DNA from: a virus
Length of the DNA stretch: 64,000 nt
Direction: 5' to 3' (one strand)
Virus record (IMG/VR): IMGVR_UViG_3300030042_000123
Span: 1-64,000 of that record
In this document: positions 1 through 8,755 of the stretch, piece after piece
How the letters are laid out: every line of letters starts with the position of its first letter
Position numbering within the stretch: the first letter of the stretch is position 1
Notes under the pieces: generated by a model
Databases searched by the model: none
What the model saw: the letters and a program-made list of their open reading frames with translations, nothing else
What the model was told of the DNA's origin: nothing
Made by a program: the position numbers and the translations under genes

Positions 1-180
1 AAGGGCAGGGGCGAGCGTTCGCCATTCCAAAATTTAATCACCTACTCAAACCTAAGTATACCCGTCATCTATGTAACCCGGCTCTTGCTGGGTTTGCGGG
101 CATGGCCGCTCGCTGGGACTGTCATGACAGTTTCGGCACCTTGCACGGGCTGCGGCTGGCGGGCAGAAAGTCGCAGCCCT
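1..180. other. Non-coding left edge with hairpins
   Basis: No convincing gene was found here. The stretch holds a perfect 12-bp palindrome (CTGTCATGACAG, 119-130). It also holds a stem GGGCTGCG (147-154) / CGCAGCCC (172-179) with a 17-nt loop, followed on the plus strand by TTTAT. The stem could be a weak terminator or an RNA structure just beyond the stop codon of the minus-strand gene ending at 181. The string TACTCAAACCTAAGTAT (44-60) resembles TACTCAAATCTTTAGTAT just before the plus-strand gene at 35820, so it may be part of a promoter-like element. Confidence 0.4.
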
Positions 181-549
181 TTATACTCCCGCAGCTAAGC
201 CTTCTCCTACGGCAATATACTCATCCCCACAGTATATAGCAGCCGCCAACCGATGATAGCCATCGAACATCGAACCGCTGGCTTTCAGGGTAATTGGTGC
301 AGCGGCCTCGCGGTGCTTCACGAAATAGGCGATCCTGTAGACATGACTCTTGCGGCTGGATGTTTCATCCCTCGTCCAAGAACCGCAATGTTTCGTCCAT
401 GGTCGGCCCTGTTCGTCTAGTGCGGGGTCTTGAAGTGCTTGCTGAATCTCCTCGGAGGTAATCGGGTCGCGTCTCCATGACTGACTCCACGGAGGACGTT
501 GTAATGGGTCTTGTTTCTGCCTCAACGATTCTACGAGCACTCGGTTCAT
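181..549 (-). CDS. Small protein with ParB/sulfiredoxin-like DGxHR motif
   Basis: A 122-residue protein. Its C-terminal third contains SMFDGYHRLAAAIYCG (about residues 91-106), which resembles the DGxHRxxAA signature of ParB/Srx-fold nucleotide-binding domains. The N-terminal part is rich in Trp, Gln and Arg with no recognisable fold. At 122 residues it is shorter than classical ParB, so at most it is a minimal ParB-like domain, and its substrate cannot be inferred. The start codon overlaps the stop of the upstream glycosyltransferase by ATGA, so it is translationally coupled and is the last gene of the glycosylation operon. Family call moderate, function unknown. Confidence 0.55.
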   Translation of the reverse strand: MNRVLVESLRQKQDPLQRPPWSQSWRRDPITSEEIQQALQDPALDEQGRPWTKHCGSWTRDETSSRKSHVYRIAYFVKHREAAAPITLKASGSMFDGYHRLAAAIYCGDEYIAVGEGLAAGV

Positions 550-1502
550 TTGATCTTCCTTCGGCTATCTGTGCCCCTATTATTGCGGTACAAAGCCCCT
601 TGACTCGGCTTCACGTGTCCCAAAAGAGCCCCCGACGCTGCCCTGTACACCTGTGCCGTTTGTGCTTTACGGGCGGGCGATGCCATCTTTTGCTCCATGG
701 TCGGTGGTGGGGGTGTGGGTCTCGGGGCTGCGGGCTGCTCTGGCGGTAGTATCGCCGCTGCCGCTTCGACCGGCCAAAGATCGGGGTGAAGCGACTTAAT
801 TCTCGCAATCAATTTCTGTCTGTTAGGGGTCGATGTCTTTCTATGCATCGAGTCGGGTCTCTCACGGTAGTGAAATAGTGGCTCGGGGACGATAACAAAC
901 CGCCAGCCACGCTCCGCAATGTCTAGCCACAGGTTCCAGTCCTCGTATCCGATGTGTTCCTTGTCGTATCCGCTTAGAGCGGGGTTGTACCCGCCGACTT
1001 CTTGAAGCACGCTACGTCGAATCAACGAACAAACGGGGATTGAATTGTCGGTTTTGAGTTGCTCAAGGGTCGGTGAGTATGTACGCCAGATGTAGTCCTT
1101 TATCCCGAAACAGGCGACGAGGGTGCCCACGACAGCCACACGTGTACCCTGCATCAGGGGCACCGTCTTTTTCAGATAGCTAGGGTCTATCCAATCATCG
1201 GCATCGAGCGGGAGAATGAACTCGTGCGGCTCCGCTGTCGAGACATTGATCCCCGTGTTCCTCGCGTAGGAGAGTCCCATGTTCTCCTGCGATATGACTT
1301 TCATGGTCGGCGATGCGGCGTGCTGACCATCCACCATCTCTTTGTAGCCTAAGGCGACGGCGAGTGAATTATCCGTCGAACCATCGTCCACCACGATCAC
1401 CTCAACGTTATCGTAATCCTGAGCGAGCGCCGACTGGATGGCCTGCGGGAGGTACTGTGCGAGGTTGTAGCACGGAATGATGATGGAAACTTTAGCTGCC
1501 AT
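546..1502 (-). CDS. Family 2 glycosyltransferase
   Basis: A 318-residue GT-A fold glycosyltransferase expected to move a sugar from a nucleotide donor. The N-terminus reads VSIIIPCYNLAQYLP and is followed by VVDDGSTDNS, the GT2 nucleotide-binding signature. LPLDADDW near residue 105 is the metal-binding DxD region. A later HIGYEDWNLWLDIAERGW segment fits the ED acid-base motif of GT2. The start was set at the ATG at 1502 because GGAG lies upstream at good spacing; the longer reading would add ten residues inside the upstream gene. It overlaps the upstream GT31-like gene by 11 bp and the downstream ParB-like gene by 4 bp. The last 60 residues are Pro/Ala-rich and probably flexible. Confidence 0.85.
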   Translation of the reverse strand: MAAKVSIIIPCYNLAQYLPQAIQSALAQDYDNVEVIVVDDGSTDNSLAVALGYKEMVDGQHAASPTMKVISQENMGLSYARNTGINVSTAEPHEFILPLDADDWIDPSYLKKTVPLMQGTRVAVVGTLVACFGIKDYIWRTYSPTLEQLKTDNSIPVCSLIRRSVLQEVGGYNPALSGYDKEHIGYEDWNLWLDIAERGWRFVIVPEPLFHYRERPDSMHRKTSTPNRQKLIARIKSLHPDLWPVEAAAAILPPEQPAAPRPTPPPPTMEQKMASPARKAQTAQVYRAASGALLGHVKPSQGALYRNNRGTDSRRKIK

Positions 1503-2133
1503 TGGTTGCTCCAATTTTCTGATAGTATTCATACATCATTTTGGGATCGTACTTTCTCTGCAACGCACTGGAGAAATGCAAAGAAACCATGTCTTTGTCC
1601 ACCGTTTCACCCGGACGCCATCTGTAGCCCCTGTGCCAAACGGGTAGAATTCCTTTATTCAGCAGCGCAATCGCCACAAACACATCCTCGGCATTCGTCA
1701 TTACCTCGGTGCTTGCGACGATTGCCATGGCTTTTTTACTCAACCAATACCCAGCCCCGCCGCTGGCAAACTGCACGGTCCTATTTCCCCAAGTGGGCAC
1801 TCTGTCGGCATTCTCACCCCCCATGTAGTCATGTTGTTCGAAGCCGCTGTGCAAGAAAGTCCACGGATTGACTAAGGTATCCGTATCGGTCTTGTGTATA
1901 AAATCGTAATCACACCCGTGCGCCCACGCGCACATCGCTCTGGTTTTATGGGAAAGGCCGAGATATCCGTCATCGACATCGAGAAACACTTCATCACTTT
2001 CTGGTTGCCCCGCAGGTCTCCCGAGGAAAAAGCGATAATCCACGTCCTTTAGGTCCTTCAACCACGTGTCTCGTTGGGCTTGATGGATCGAGCGATCCCT
2101 ATGGCAAGAAAGGATGGCGACTAAGATTTTCAT
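1492..2133 (-). CDS. GT31-like glycosyltransferase (paralogue 1)
   Basis: A 213-residue protein resembling the catalytic core of beta-1,3-galactosyltransferases (GT31). In order: an MKILVAILSCHRD start, RDTW, YRFFLG, DEVFLDVDDGYLGLSHKT, then HKTDTDTLV in the place of the DDD metal site, and FASGGAGYWLSKKA, matching the GT31 acceptor-side GxGY(v/w)LS motif. It lacks the N-terminal membrane anchor of animal enzymes. The window holds three more relatives (3936-4651, 4648-5352, 10504-11199), so this is a locally expanded family. The donor and acceptor are not predictable from sequence. It overlaps the genes on both sides and belongs to one long operon. Confidence 0.6.
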   Translation of the reverse strand: MKILVAILSCHRDRSIHQAQRDTWLKDLKDVDYRFFLGRPAGQPESDEVFLDVDDGYLGLSHKTRAMCAWAHGCDYDFIHKTDTDTLVNPWTFLHSGFEQHDYMGGENADRVPTWGNRTVQFASGGAGYWLSKKAMAIVASTEVMTNAEDVFVAIALLNKGILPVWHRGYRWRPGETVDKDMVSLHFSSALQRKYDPKMMYEYYQKIGATNGS

Positions 2134-2924
2134 CTGGTGTGAATCTCCGGGATGTGGGTGGTTTTATACTCTACGGTTGGTGCCCCAAATTGGACTTCGG
2201 CGTTCGATCTGCAATCCTCATTACAGACGTGGGGAATCTGCATATACTGCGGTGTTGGCGATAATTGACCAATCGCCTCAAGAAAAAGGTGTGGCACTTC
2301 ATGGGGTTGCAACGCCCGGTAGTGCCCCGAACCATTATGCGGGAAGGGGTAATTGTCCGTATTACGCCCGTGCCGCAGGGCGACCATCATTTTTCCCACG
2401 GGAGCAATCGCTAGTTGATCCGCGAGACGGGCTTCTCTAGCAAAAACACTATCCTCCCCAAAGGACACGTTCGGGTACTGGTGCTGCTTCCACCACTGTT
2501 TCCAGTACATTTGGCTGGTGCCCGAAGCAAGGTATGGGGGTCCCCCCAAGTTCAACATGAACTTTTTATGAGTCACCTCATAAATCACAGTCTGGTTGTA
2601 CCCCGTAACGGACTTCCTCGAATTATGAAGACGCCGAACTTCGTCCTCTATCCTGTGAGGATGGCTCCAGTCATCGTCATCCCAATTAGCGATGATTTCA
2701 CTCGTGGCATTTTCCGCACCCAGATTTCTCTTAGCCCCCGTTGTTGTACGGGCGGTCAAATGAATATACCGTATTCGATCATCGTTGGGAATGGTCAAGG
2801 GCTCGGTCCCATCATCCACGATGATAAGCTCTAGATCGGGATAACCCTGCTGATAGAAACACCGAATCGCCATCGGGACATATTTTGCACGATTGTGGGT
2901 CGGCATAACTAAGCTGATTTTCAT
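2130..2924 (-). CDS. Family 2 glycosyltransferase
   Basis: A 264-residue GT2 enzyme. It has ISLVMPTHNRAKYVPMAI at the N-terminus, LIIVDDGTEPL as the nucleotide-binding strand, and ANWDDDDWSHPHRIEDEV as the DxD metal site near residue 95. A KRNLGAENATSEII stretch precedes the DxD as usual in GT2. I chose the ATG at 2924, which overlaps the previous stop as ATGA and has GGGTGA upstream, rather than the TTG two codons earlier. The gene lies between a GT10-like gene and a GT31-like gene. Sugar specificity is unknown. Confidence 0.85.
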   Translation of the reverse strand: MKISLVMPTHNRAKYVPMAIRCFYQQGYPDLELIIVDDGTEPLTIPNDDRIRYIHLTARTTTGAKRNLGAENATSEIIANWDDDDWSHPHRIEDEVRRLHNSRKSVTGYNQTVIYEVTHKKFMLNLGGPPYLASGTSQMYWKQWWKQHQYPNVSFGEDSVFAREARLADQLAIAPVGKMMVALRHGRNTDNYPFPHNGSGHYRALQPHEVPHLFLEAIGQLSPTPQYMQIPHVCNEDCRSNAEVQFGAPTVEYKTTHIPEIHTR

Positions 2925-3934
2925 TTCCAATCACCCTTAGTGACTGCTGATCGAATAATCACGAAATGGTCGAAACAAAAACCCCGCCCAACCAACGCGG
3001 GTGGTTGATCCGCTTCCCACTGCATGGTAGCGGGCTCGTGACAATCTTGGCCTGTCGAACCCCACCAGTCGGGAATGCCCGTACCTACGGCCTTGTAAAG
3101 TTCTGATGCCCATTCGCATCTTAATTTTCTATTGGTGGTAATAGCCCCCACCAAGAGCCCAATGCGATCTTTATATGCAAGAGCCTTCCGATAGTTTTCT
3201 TCTACTGCCGCCTGTACCTTTGATGAGTGATAGAAATCGGGTGTCAGGGAACCCAAAATCCCTTTGAGCCTCGTTGCCGTGGTATCACTGGGGGAAACGT
3301 CGCTAAAGGACAGTACGCCATCCAAGTTGAAAAACTGCCCAATGTTTGCACAACCCCAAAAAATCGGAATTGTTTTCGTGGCAAAACAGTCCAAAAGAAT
3401 TTCCGAGAAGTAATTGGGTTGTTGGGAGTTTTGAATCGAAATCGCATACTGAAAAGGCACCAGCATGTCGCGCTTGTCCTGTAGGTAAGGCGGCGACATG
3501 TGCATTTTGACGGGAAGGGGTAACTCACCTCCATCCCCCAACCATTGTTGTAGCTCTTTGAAAGTTGCAATGCGAAATCTATGTCCAGCACACATGGTTT
3601 TCGCGCTGGTTAAAAAAGAGACTTGAAACTTTTTTTGCGACGTGTCGCTTTCTTTAGTCCAAACCCCATTGTTAGAGAAGAGGACGGCGTTGGGGCATTT
3701 GCTGAGCACGCGACTGTTGTCGGTCAAAATCAAATCATAGAACTTGTGGTTCTTAATGAGCCTCTCCTCTGTCGGGATAATGTCTTCCGGCTCAAGCTGC
3801 CAAAAAACTTTGTACGGGGTGGTATCGGCAAGATTGAAACAGTCCACCGAGATAGACGTTTTCCAATTTAGCTCGGGAACGTTCAATTCGTAGTTGGCAT
3901 AAATCACGGGTTTGTACGTTTTACCTTCGGACAT
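2921..3934 (-). CDS. GT10-like (alpha-1,3-fucosyltransferase-type) glycosyltransferase
   Basis: A 337-residue protein. Its C-terminal half contains VPFQYAISIQNSQQPNYFSE followed by ILLDCFATKTIPIFWGCANI. This matches the layout of the GT10 donor-binding motif (YKFxIaxENs..dYvTEK...a..agtVPIywG), with SEIL in place of TEK. GT10 enzymes transfer L-fucose from GDP-fucose to GlcNAc. The GMD gene in the same cluster makes the precursor of GDP-fucose, which fits, but other GDP-6-deoxysugars are possible. The start at 3934 has GGGGG upstream and sits one base after the preceding stop; a longer reading would invade the frameshifted gene. The C-terminus is Trp/Cys-containing and atypical. Confidence 0.55.
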   Translation of the reverse strand: MSEGKTYKPVIYANYELNVPELNWKTSISVDCFNLADTTPYKVFWQLEPEDIIPTEERLIKNHKFYDLILTDNSRVLSKCPNAVLFSNNGVWTKESDTSQKKFQVSFLTSAKTMCAGHRFRIATFKELQQWLGDGGELPLPVKMHMSPPYLQDKRDMLVPFQYAISIQNSQQPNYFSEILLDCFATKTIPIFWGCANIGQFFNLDGVLSFSDVSPSDTTATRLKGILGSLTPDFYHSSKVQAAVEENYRKALAYKDRIGLLVGAITTNRKLRCEWASELYKAVGTGIPDWWGSTGQDCHEPATMQWEADQPPALVGRGFCFDHFVIIRSAVTKGDWK

Positions 3935-3935
3935 T

Positions 3936-4651
3936 TTATCCCCCGTGTTCCTCGTACATACCGCGCATCCAATTGGAGGTGCTCGAATACCCAGTAACGG
4001 GGTCGGCAATTCCCTCTTCTCGGTAATGCCAAGCGGCTGCATGATGAAAATTATCTAGATTCTTGGCGGTGATTTCCCCCGATTTGATATACGGCCCCAA
4101 AACCTGCCCCACGTACTGGTCGCTAGTGCCAAAATAGTCGTCTTGGTTGCTGTTGACAACCAACTCCGATGCCTTACGACTCATGAACCACCCAGTGCCC
4201 GCATCCGCCGCTGCATAAGCTGGGCGCTTATAGAAGGGTTCATCGAAAGTCTCTCCCAGCGGTGCACGGTCGAGGGGGGGGGATAAAAGACCCCCGAATA
4301 ATCGTACTTTACAAAATCCGTTGTCTTAAGCTTGCTCGGAACAACGAATGTGTCATTGCAGCAGAGAAACGTGAAATCATAGCCCTGTTCTAAGGACCAA
4401 CGAAGCATCTCAATAGTCAATTCTTGGTAGTACAGGTTCCAAAGCAGCCAGTCAGCACCGCAAGCACGATTGGCTCGCTCAGGTAGCAGCACTTCATCCG
4501 ATACGGCCTTCCAACCGGGTGCGTCTCGATGCCCTATCATAAAGCGAAGGTCCCAAGGCGCTAGGTGCCCACCCCAAGTCTCACGAATCTTTTGGTGGTT
4601 CCCGTTGACGGAATCCCCCGTATGTGAATAAACAGCAACTAAAACTTTCAT
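3936..4651 (-). pseudogene. GT31-like glycosyltransferase (paralogue 2), frameshifted at a C9 tract
   Basis: Two reading frames together rebuild one homologue of the neighbour at 4648-5352. The first frame (4651 to 4181) starts MKVLVAVYSHTGDS and contains IRETWG, DLRFMIG and CNDTFVVP. It keeps homology up to YDYSGVFYPPP and then runs out of frame. The second frame continues with DAGTGWFMSRKASELVV, matching GGYFLSRRAAEAVL of the neighbour, and ends WMRGMYEEHGG, matching WMFDMYKKHGA. The switch lies at a run of nine G on the plus strand (4274-4282, C9 in coding sense). Ten or seven C would restore a single frame. It is either a true broken gene, a phase-variable gene, or a sequencing error in a homopolymer. 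The downstream half has its own ATG at 4184 overlapping the early stop as ATGA. Confidence 0.75.
4274..4282. repeat. Mononucleotide tract G9 (C9 in coding sense)
   Basis: Nine consecutive G on the plus strand inside a glycosyltransferase gene, exactly where the reading frame changes. Tracts of this length are prone to slipped-strand mispairing. Confidence 0.9.
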
Positions 4652-5352
4652 TGATCTGCTCCGTGTTTCTTATACATGTCGAACATCCAAGGAGAACCCA
4701 CGGGGTAGCCATCCCTAATCACTGGGTCTATAATCCCCTGCGCTCGGTAATGCCAAGAAGTCTCATTCCAAAAATGGTCAAGGGATTTGATCGCCATCTC
4801 CCCCCGCTCAGCCATAGGTCTCAACACATCACAAACAAGGTTTTCAAAGTGCAAATGGTCGGGGGTTGTTTTCAATACGGCCTCAGCCGCCCGTCGTGAA
4901 AGGAAATACCCACCGGGTTCCGCGTAGTAATAATCGGGCTTGTCTGCGTGAACGTACATCATCCAGCCAGAAAAATCATAGTTCTCAAAACCGAGTTTCA
5001 TCAACTTACGCGGGACGAGGAAAGTGTCATTTTCGGCGAGGAAGGTGTGGTCGTACCCGTTGCGAATAGACCAGTCCAGAATCCCCCGATACAGGACTTG
5101 CCAGTATTCTACACAGGTACACCCCGGCTCCGCGTGCCAATACGGATGCTGGCAGGTCCGCGTACCGTCTTCTTGCCAAGGGATCAGCGTTTCGTCGGGT
5201 TTCGGTTGATAGAATTTGTCGCGGCGACCTATAAAGAAGCGTAGGTCTGCGCCAGCGGGGGCAACGTCTTTACCCCAAGTCTGTCGAATCTTGTCGTGAT
5301 TTCCGTTTTCAGCATCTCCCTGAAAGGAGATGATGGCGATTAGAACTTTCAT
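4648..5352 (-). CDS. GT31-like glycosyltransferase (paralogue 3)
   Basis: A 234-residue protein with the same plan as the other GT31-like genes here: MKVLIAIISFQGD, IRQTWG, DLRFFIGRR, AENDTFLVPRKLM at the DxD position, and EPGGYFLSRRAAEAVL. It is the closest relative of the frameshifted gene just downstream, and the two probably arose by tandem duplication. The metal site reads E-N-D-T rather than D-D-D, a deviation worth noting for activity. The start at 5352 has GGAGG eight bases upstream and overlaps the upstream stop as ATGA. Acceptor and donor unknown. Confidence 0.6.
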   Translation of the reverse strand: MKVLIAIISFQGDAENGNHDKIRQTWGKDVAPAGADLRFFIGRRDKFYQPKPDETLIPWQEDGTRTCQHPYWHAEPGCTCVEYWQVLYRGILDWSIRNGYDHTFLAENDTFLVPRKLMKLGFENYDFSGWMMYVHADKPDYYYAEPGGYFLSRRAAEAVLKTTPDHLHFENLVCDVLRPMAERGEMAIKSLDHFWNETSWHYRAQGIIDPVIRDGYPVGSPWMFDMYKKHGADQ

Positions 5353-6041
5353 TTTACAAACCTCCAACAACCACACCCGCCTTCACATTTTGCTACGAGG
5401 GCGGGATCGGCGTTGAGAATAAATTCCTGCGGATCATCAGTCCATAGGGCAAACTCGGCCACTTTGAGGGGATAAAACATGTCCACCACCATCTGGTACG
5501 AATAAACTCTCCCCATGTTGTAAATGAGACGTGGTTTTCCGCAAGGAACAGCCATGAGTAATTGACCCCCCGGCGCTAAGACGCGGACTAATTCCGCCGC
5601 CGCTTTTCTGTCCCCCGAAGCATCCACCGCGTCTCCATACCTGCCCAATCCGATGTGCTCAAGGGTGTGAAGGCTTGAAAGGGAATCTATTGAATTGTCG
5701 GCAAACGGAAGCGACGTAAGGTTGGCCTCACCGCAAACAAAACTGGACAATCCCTTACAGGGCATAGGGCGAAACTCATAGAACTCCATGGGAATGAAGG
5801 CCGACACCGCCACAGCCCAAAAATTCAAGGATGCAATATCGATGTGTTTAGCTGGTCGGGTAGCAGCGAGCACGCGGGATGCCCACCCCGTGTGATAGAT
5901 GTAGTGTTGGTCCCAAGTCAGTTGTTGCGTGTCCTCGTCTAACCGAGGAGACCAAATATCGCGGGAGGGAGTGAACCGCCCGTCAGCTTGAGACTCACTA
6001 CAAAGTTTCTGAAAATTCTGTTCGAAAGTTTCTGGCGTCAT
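5349..6041 (-). CDS. SAM-dependent methyltransferase-like protein (DUF268-like)
   Basis: A 230-residue protein. PAKHIDIASLNFWAVAVSAF near residue 63 is in the place of motif I but with a degenerate glycine-rich loop. It is followed by LPFADNSIDSLSSLHTLEHI and ELVRVLAPGGQLLMAVPCG, the classical motif II/III region of class I methyltransferases. The order resembles DUF268 proteins found in polysaccharide clusters. It lies between the DegT-family enzyme and GT31-like genes, so O- or C-methylation of a cluster sugar is the simplest role. The C-terminus carries a Cys-rich KCEGGCGCW segment. Poor conservation of the SAM loop leaves activity uncertain. Confidence 0.6.
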   Translation of the reverse strand: MTPETFEQNFQKLCSESQADGRFTPSRDIWSPRLDEDTQQLTWDQHYIYHTGWASRVLAATRPAKHIDIASLNFWAVAVSAFIPMEFYEFRPMPCKGLSSFVCGEANLTSLPFADNSIDSLSSLHTLEHIGLGRYGDAVDASGDRKAAAELVRVLAPGGQLLMAVPCGKPRLIYNMGRVYSYQMVVDMFYPLKVAEFALWTDDPQEFILNADPALVAKCEGGCGCWRFVK

Positions 6042-7210
6042 TTTAGGTACTCGTGCAAAACCTCTGAAACGTAGTGTATGTCGCTTGAGGTCAAGCCCTG
6101 ATGCATACCGATGAAGAAACCATTCTTAGCCAGATGCTCTGCGACTGGGTGATTGGCCGCTTCACCCGGGAACAATTTCTGATAGATCGGTTGGCTAAGG
6201 AGGGGAAAGAGATAGCGTGTCTCAATGCCCCGCTCTTCCAAGTACATCAGGAGTTTATCCCTACCGGAGACATCGAGCACCATGGGATACATCATAAACG
6301 AATGCTGATACCCCTCAGGCACGACGGGTAGCTGTAGCTCGGGGATATCGCTCAACAGACTCGTCAGTTCGGATGCATTAGTACGGCGGGTTAGGATGTT
6401 TTCTTCCCAACGTTCCAACTCGCTCAGGGCTATGGCAGCCTCCAGTTCCGTAGCGCGATAGGAGTAGCCCACACGTTCAAAACGATAGCGTCTCTCGATG
6501 ATTTGCTTTGAGAGTTCAATTGATTCGGGGTTGTCATCGTCATCAATGTTTGTGTAGATACTGTCACGTCCGTGTGCCATCAAGCTACGGCAAAGTCCGT
6601 CAAGCTCCGTGTTGCTGGTCGTTACGATACCACCCACACCGCCGACAATCAGGTGTGCGACATAGGTGGAAAAACAACCAAAGTCACCGAAAGACCCAAC
6701 AGACTGACCGTTTAGGTTCGCAAACATTGTCTCGCAGGAATCCTCGATTACCTGAAGCCCGCACCTACTCGCAATTTCCATGATAGCGGTCATATCAGCG
6801 GGCAGCCCAAACAGATGAACTGGAATGATACAGCGTGTGCGGGGGGTAACGGCCTCTTCGACCCTCGCGGGGTTTAGATTAAAGGTAAGGGGGTCAACGT
6901 CCACAAAGACGGGCTTCATGTTATTTTGGATGACGATATTGCTGGTAGCGATGAACGTGATCGCGGGAACGATCACTTCGTCCCCATCCTGATAGCCGTG
7001 GACTTCTTTGAGGGCCGCGAGCGCAACCTGTAGGGCACTGGTGCCGCTATTCATAAAAATGCCGTGCTTTGACCCGTGCAAATCAGCAAACCCCTTCTCA
7101 AAGGCAAGAGTGTACTCACCCTTTGATAGGCGATTGTTATTTAGGGCATCGTTGACGTACTGCTTGCCCTTCGTACTGATGTCCAGATTTCCTAGAGTTA
7201 TGGGCCTCAT
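6038..7210 (-). CDS. DegT/DnrJ/EryC1/StrS-family enzyme with His replacing the PLP lysine
   Basis: A 390-residue fold-type I PLP enzyme. NSGTSALQVALAAL (PLP phosphate site), PAITFIATSNIV, FVDVDPLTFNL, PVHLFGLPADM and VIEDSCETMFA are all canonical. The Schiff-base position (SFHxTK in aminotransferases) reads FSTYVAHLIVGGVGG, so Lys is replaced by His. That replacement is the hallmark of sugar 3-dehydratases such as ColD and RfbH rather than aminotransferases. With GMD in the same operon, an attractive but unproven reaction is C3 deoxygenation of GDP-4-keto-6-deoxymannose. The Glu of the usual GEGG is also replaced by Val. The start overlaps the upstream epimerase by ATGA. Confidence 0.8.
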   Translation of the reverse strand: MRPITLGNLDISTKGKQYVNDALNNNRLSKGEYTLAFEKGFADLHGSKHGIFMNSGTSALQVALAALKEVHGYQDGDEVIVPAITFIATSNIVIQNNMKPVFVDVDPLTFNLNPARVEEAVTPRTRCIIPVHLFGLPADMTAIMEIASRCGLQVIEDSCETMFANLNGQSVGSFGDFGCFSTYVAHLIVGGVGGIVTTSNTELDGLCRSLMAHGRDSIYTNIDDDDNPESIELSKQIIERRYRFERVGYSYRATELEAAIALSELERWEENILTRRTNASELTSLLSDIPELQLPVVPEGYQHSFMMYPMVLDVSGRDKLLMYLEERGIETRYLFPLLSQPIYQKLFPGEAANHPVAEHLAKNGFFIGMHQGLTSSDIHYVSEVLHEYLK

Positions 7211-7755
7211 AGGTGGAAAAACTCCTTCGCGGTTACGGCGTGTCGATCCCTATCCGACAAGATGGGGTGATCTTTTACAGGCCAGTCGATGCCGATAACA
7301 GGATCATCCCACAGGATTGCGTCATCGAATGCTTTATTGAAATGCCCCGAGCACTTGTACTGCACCTCGGAGTAATCCTCTAAAGCACAGAAACCCCGAG
7401 CAATGTCCGCCTCACCCCAAAGCTGAAGTTTGTCCCCCTCCTCCATAATGAGGCTGTAGTATTGTAGGAACGTGGGGGATTGTGGGTTAACATCAACCGT
7501 CACCATAAAAACTCTACCGCGTGGAACACGCATCAGCTTTGCCATGGGTGGTGTAGACTGAAAGTGCAGCCCTCGAACTACGTCCTTCATGGAGCGGGAG
7601 TGGAGATCGCGGACAAACGGCGGGAGACCCATTTCTTTCATCTCGTCATCGAGGTAAGTGATGTTAAAAAAGCCGCGACTATCCTCAAAACAGGTTGAGG
7701 ATATCAACTTCACACGCCCGCCAAACTTCTCGTCTTCTACCTTAAAGTGATTCAT
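7207..7755 (-). CDS. RmlC-like nucleotide-sugar 3,5-epimerase
   Basis: A 182-residue cupin of the dTDP-4-dehydrorhamnose 3,5-epimerase family. It shows FEDSRGFFNITYL, then HSRSMKDVVRGLHFQ containing the catalytic His, KLMRVPRGRVFMVTVDVN, and ILWDDPVIGIDWP followed by LSDRDR. The usual AHGF segment reads ARGF, so one substrate-contacting His is Arg here. Length matches the family. In this operon it probably epimerises a GDP-4-ketosugar made by the adjacent GMD/DegT enzymes rather than a dTDP sugar, since no RmlA or RmlB is present; this is inference. It overlaps both neighbours. Confidence 0.85.
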   Translation of the reverse strand: MNHFKVEDEKFGGRVKLISSTCFEDSRGFFNITYLDDEMKEMGLPPFVRDLHSRSMKDVVRGLHFQSTPPMAKLMRVPRGRVFMVTVDVNPQSPTFLQYYSLIMEEGDKLQLWGEADIARGFCALEDYSEVQYKCSGHFNKAFDDAILWDDPVIGIDWPVKDHPILSDRDRHAVTAKEFFHL

Positions 7756-8755
7756 GTAGCCCCCTATGCCACGCGATTGTTCTCTTCAGACCCTCTTCCA
7801 GAGTGGTGTACTCGGTCTTTCCTAAGTCAGCCTCCATTAGAGAGATGTCCATCCGAGGCAGGGCGTGAGAACCGGGCAGTTCCTTATCCTCCTCTGGAAT
7901 TTGAATCGTTGACCCTGTAAGCCGAGCAACGATGGTTGCTAATTCGGCGATACTGGTTGTGGAACGCTCGCCAACGTTGTAAACGGGTTTTGTGCCGTGA
8001 AGGATAACCCTCCACAACATCGTCGCAACGTCTTTAGCGTAGCAGCATGTCCGCATCTCTTTACCTGAAAATTTCATCTCGATGTGATTGGCTGTTACTG
8101 CTTGATCGATAAATCCGCTTAGGGCTCGTTTGTCACCCTTACGAGCGCCGAGGCCATAGGTCAGGTTGAGGCGGGCAGACGCCGCGTTAACACCGTTCTT
8201 ACGGTAGGAGTGAGTAATTGCTTCGCCGCTCCGCTTTCCCTCAATGTAGCCCGCTCGTGGATGGTAGGGGGTGGTGGTTCCAATGTCTTCTTCCGTAGCG
8301 AACTCCTTGTGTAGACCGTGGTAAACTTCATTGGAACTCACAAAAAGGAAACGACCCCCCGAGTTGAGGGATTCCAACAGCCGTTCTGTAACGGCTGTGT
8401 TTACAAGAATGGTCGCTGCGGGGTTAGCCATGAAAATCATGGGTTGACCGTACCCCGCTGAGTGGATGATAACATCTGTTTGAGGCACCTTCATTGAATC
8501 GTGATAAAGATCGAACCCAGCAAGGGTCGCAAGCTCTTTGGTGTACGGCGCGGGTTCGCTGTGGTACTGTCCGAAACCCTCAATCTTGTACCCCTCCCGT
8601 TTGAGGACATAGAGAATCGTCAGGAGGTGCATACCGATTAACCCCGTAGCCCCCGAAATAAAAACACGAGCGCCATCGAGTGGTTTATAATCAACCACGC
8701 TTAGAGCTTCTTCAGCATCATGAATTAAGAGGTTAAGCATTTGAGTCGTTGTCAT
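7742..8755 (-). CDS. NAD-dependent epimerase/dehydratase (extended SDR)
   Basis: A 337-residue extended [18 protein letters not shown] near residue 33 is the NAD(P) Rossmann motif. [10 protein letters not shown] and YIEGKRSGE (YxxxK) give the catalytic Ser and Tyr/Lys, and [16 protein letters not shown] follows as in UDP-sugar epimerases. It probably supplies the epimerase or reductase step that finishes the GMD-derived sugar, for example a ColC- or GMER-like role, but sequence alone does not settle which. The ATG at 8755 forms an ATGA overlap with gmd and was preferred over the codon four triplets upstream. Confidence 0.8.
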   Translation of the reverse strand: MTTTQMLNLLIHDAEEALSVVDYKPLDGARVFISGATGLIGMHLLTILYVLKREGYKIEGFGQYHSEPAPYTKELATLAGFDLYHDSMKVPQTDVIIHSAGYGQPMIFMANPAATILVNTAVTERLLESLNSGGRFLFVSSNEVYHGLHKEFATEEDIGTTTPYHPRAGYIEGKRSGEAITHSYRKNGVNAASARLNLTYGLGARKGDKRALSGFIDQAVTANHIEMKFSGKEMRTCCYAKDVATMLWRVILHGTKPVYNVGERSTTSIAELATIVARLTGSTIQIPEEDKELPGSHALPRMDISLMEADLGKTEYTTLEEGLKRTIAWHRGLHESL

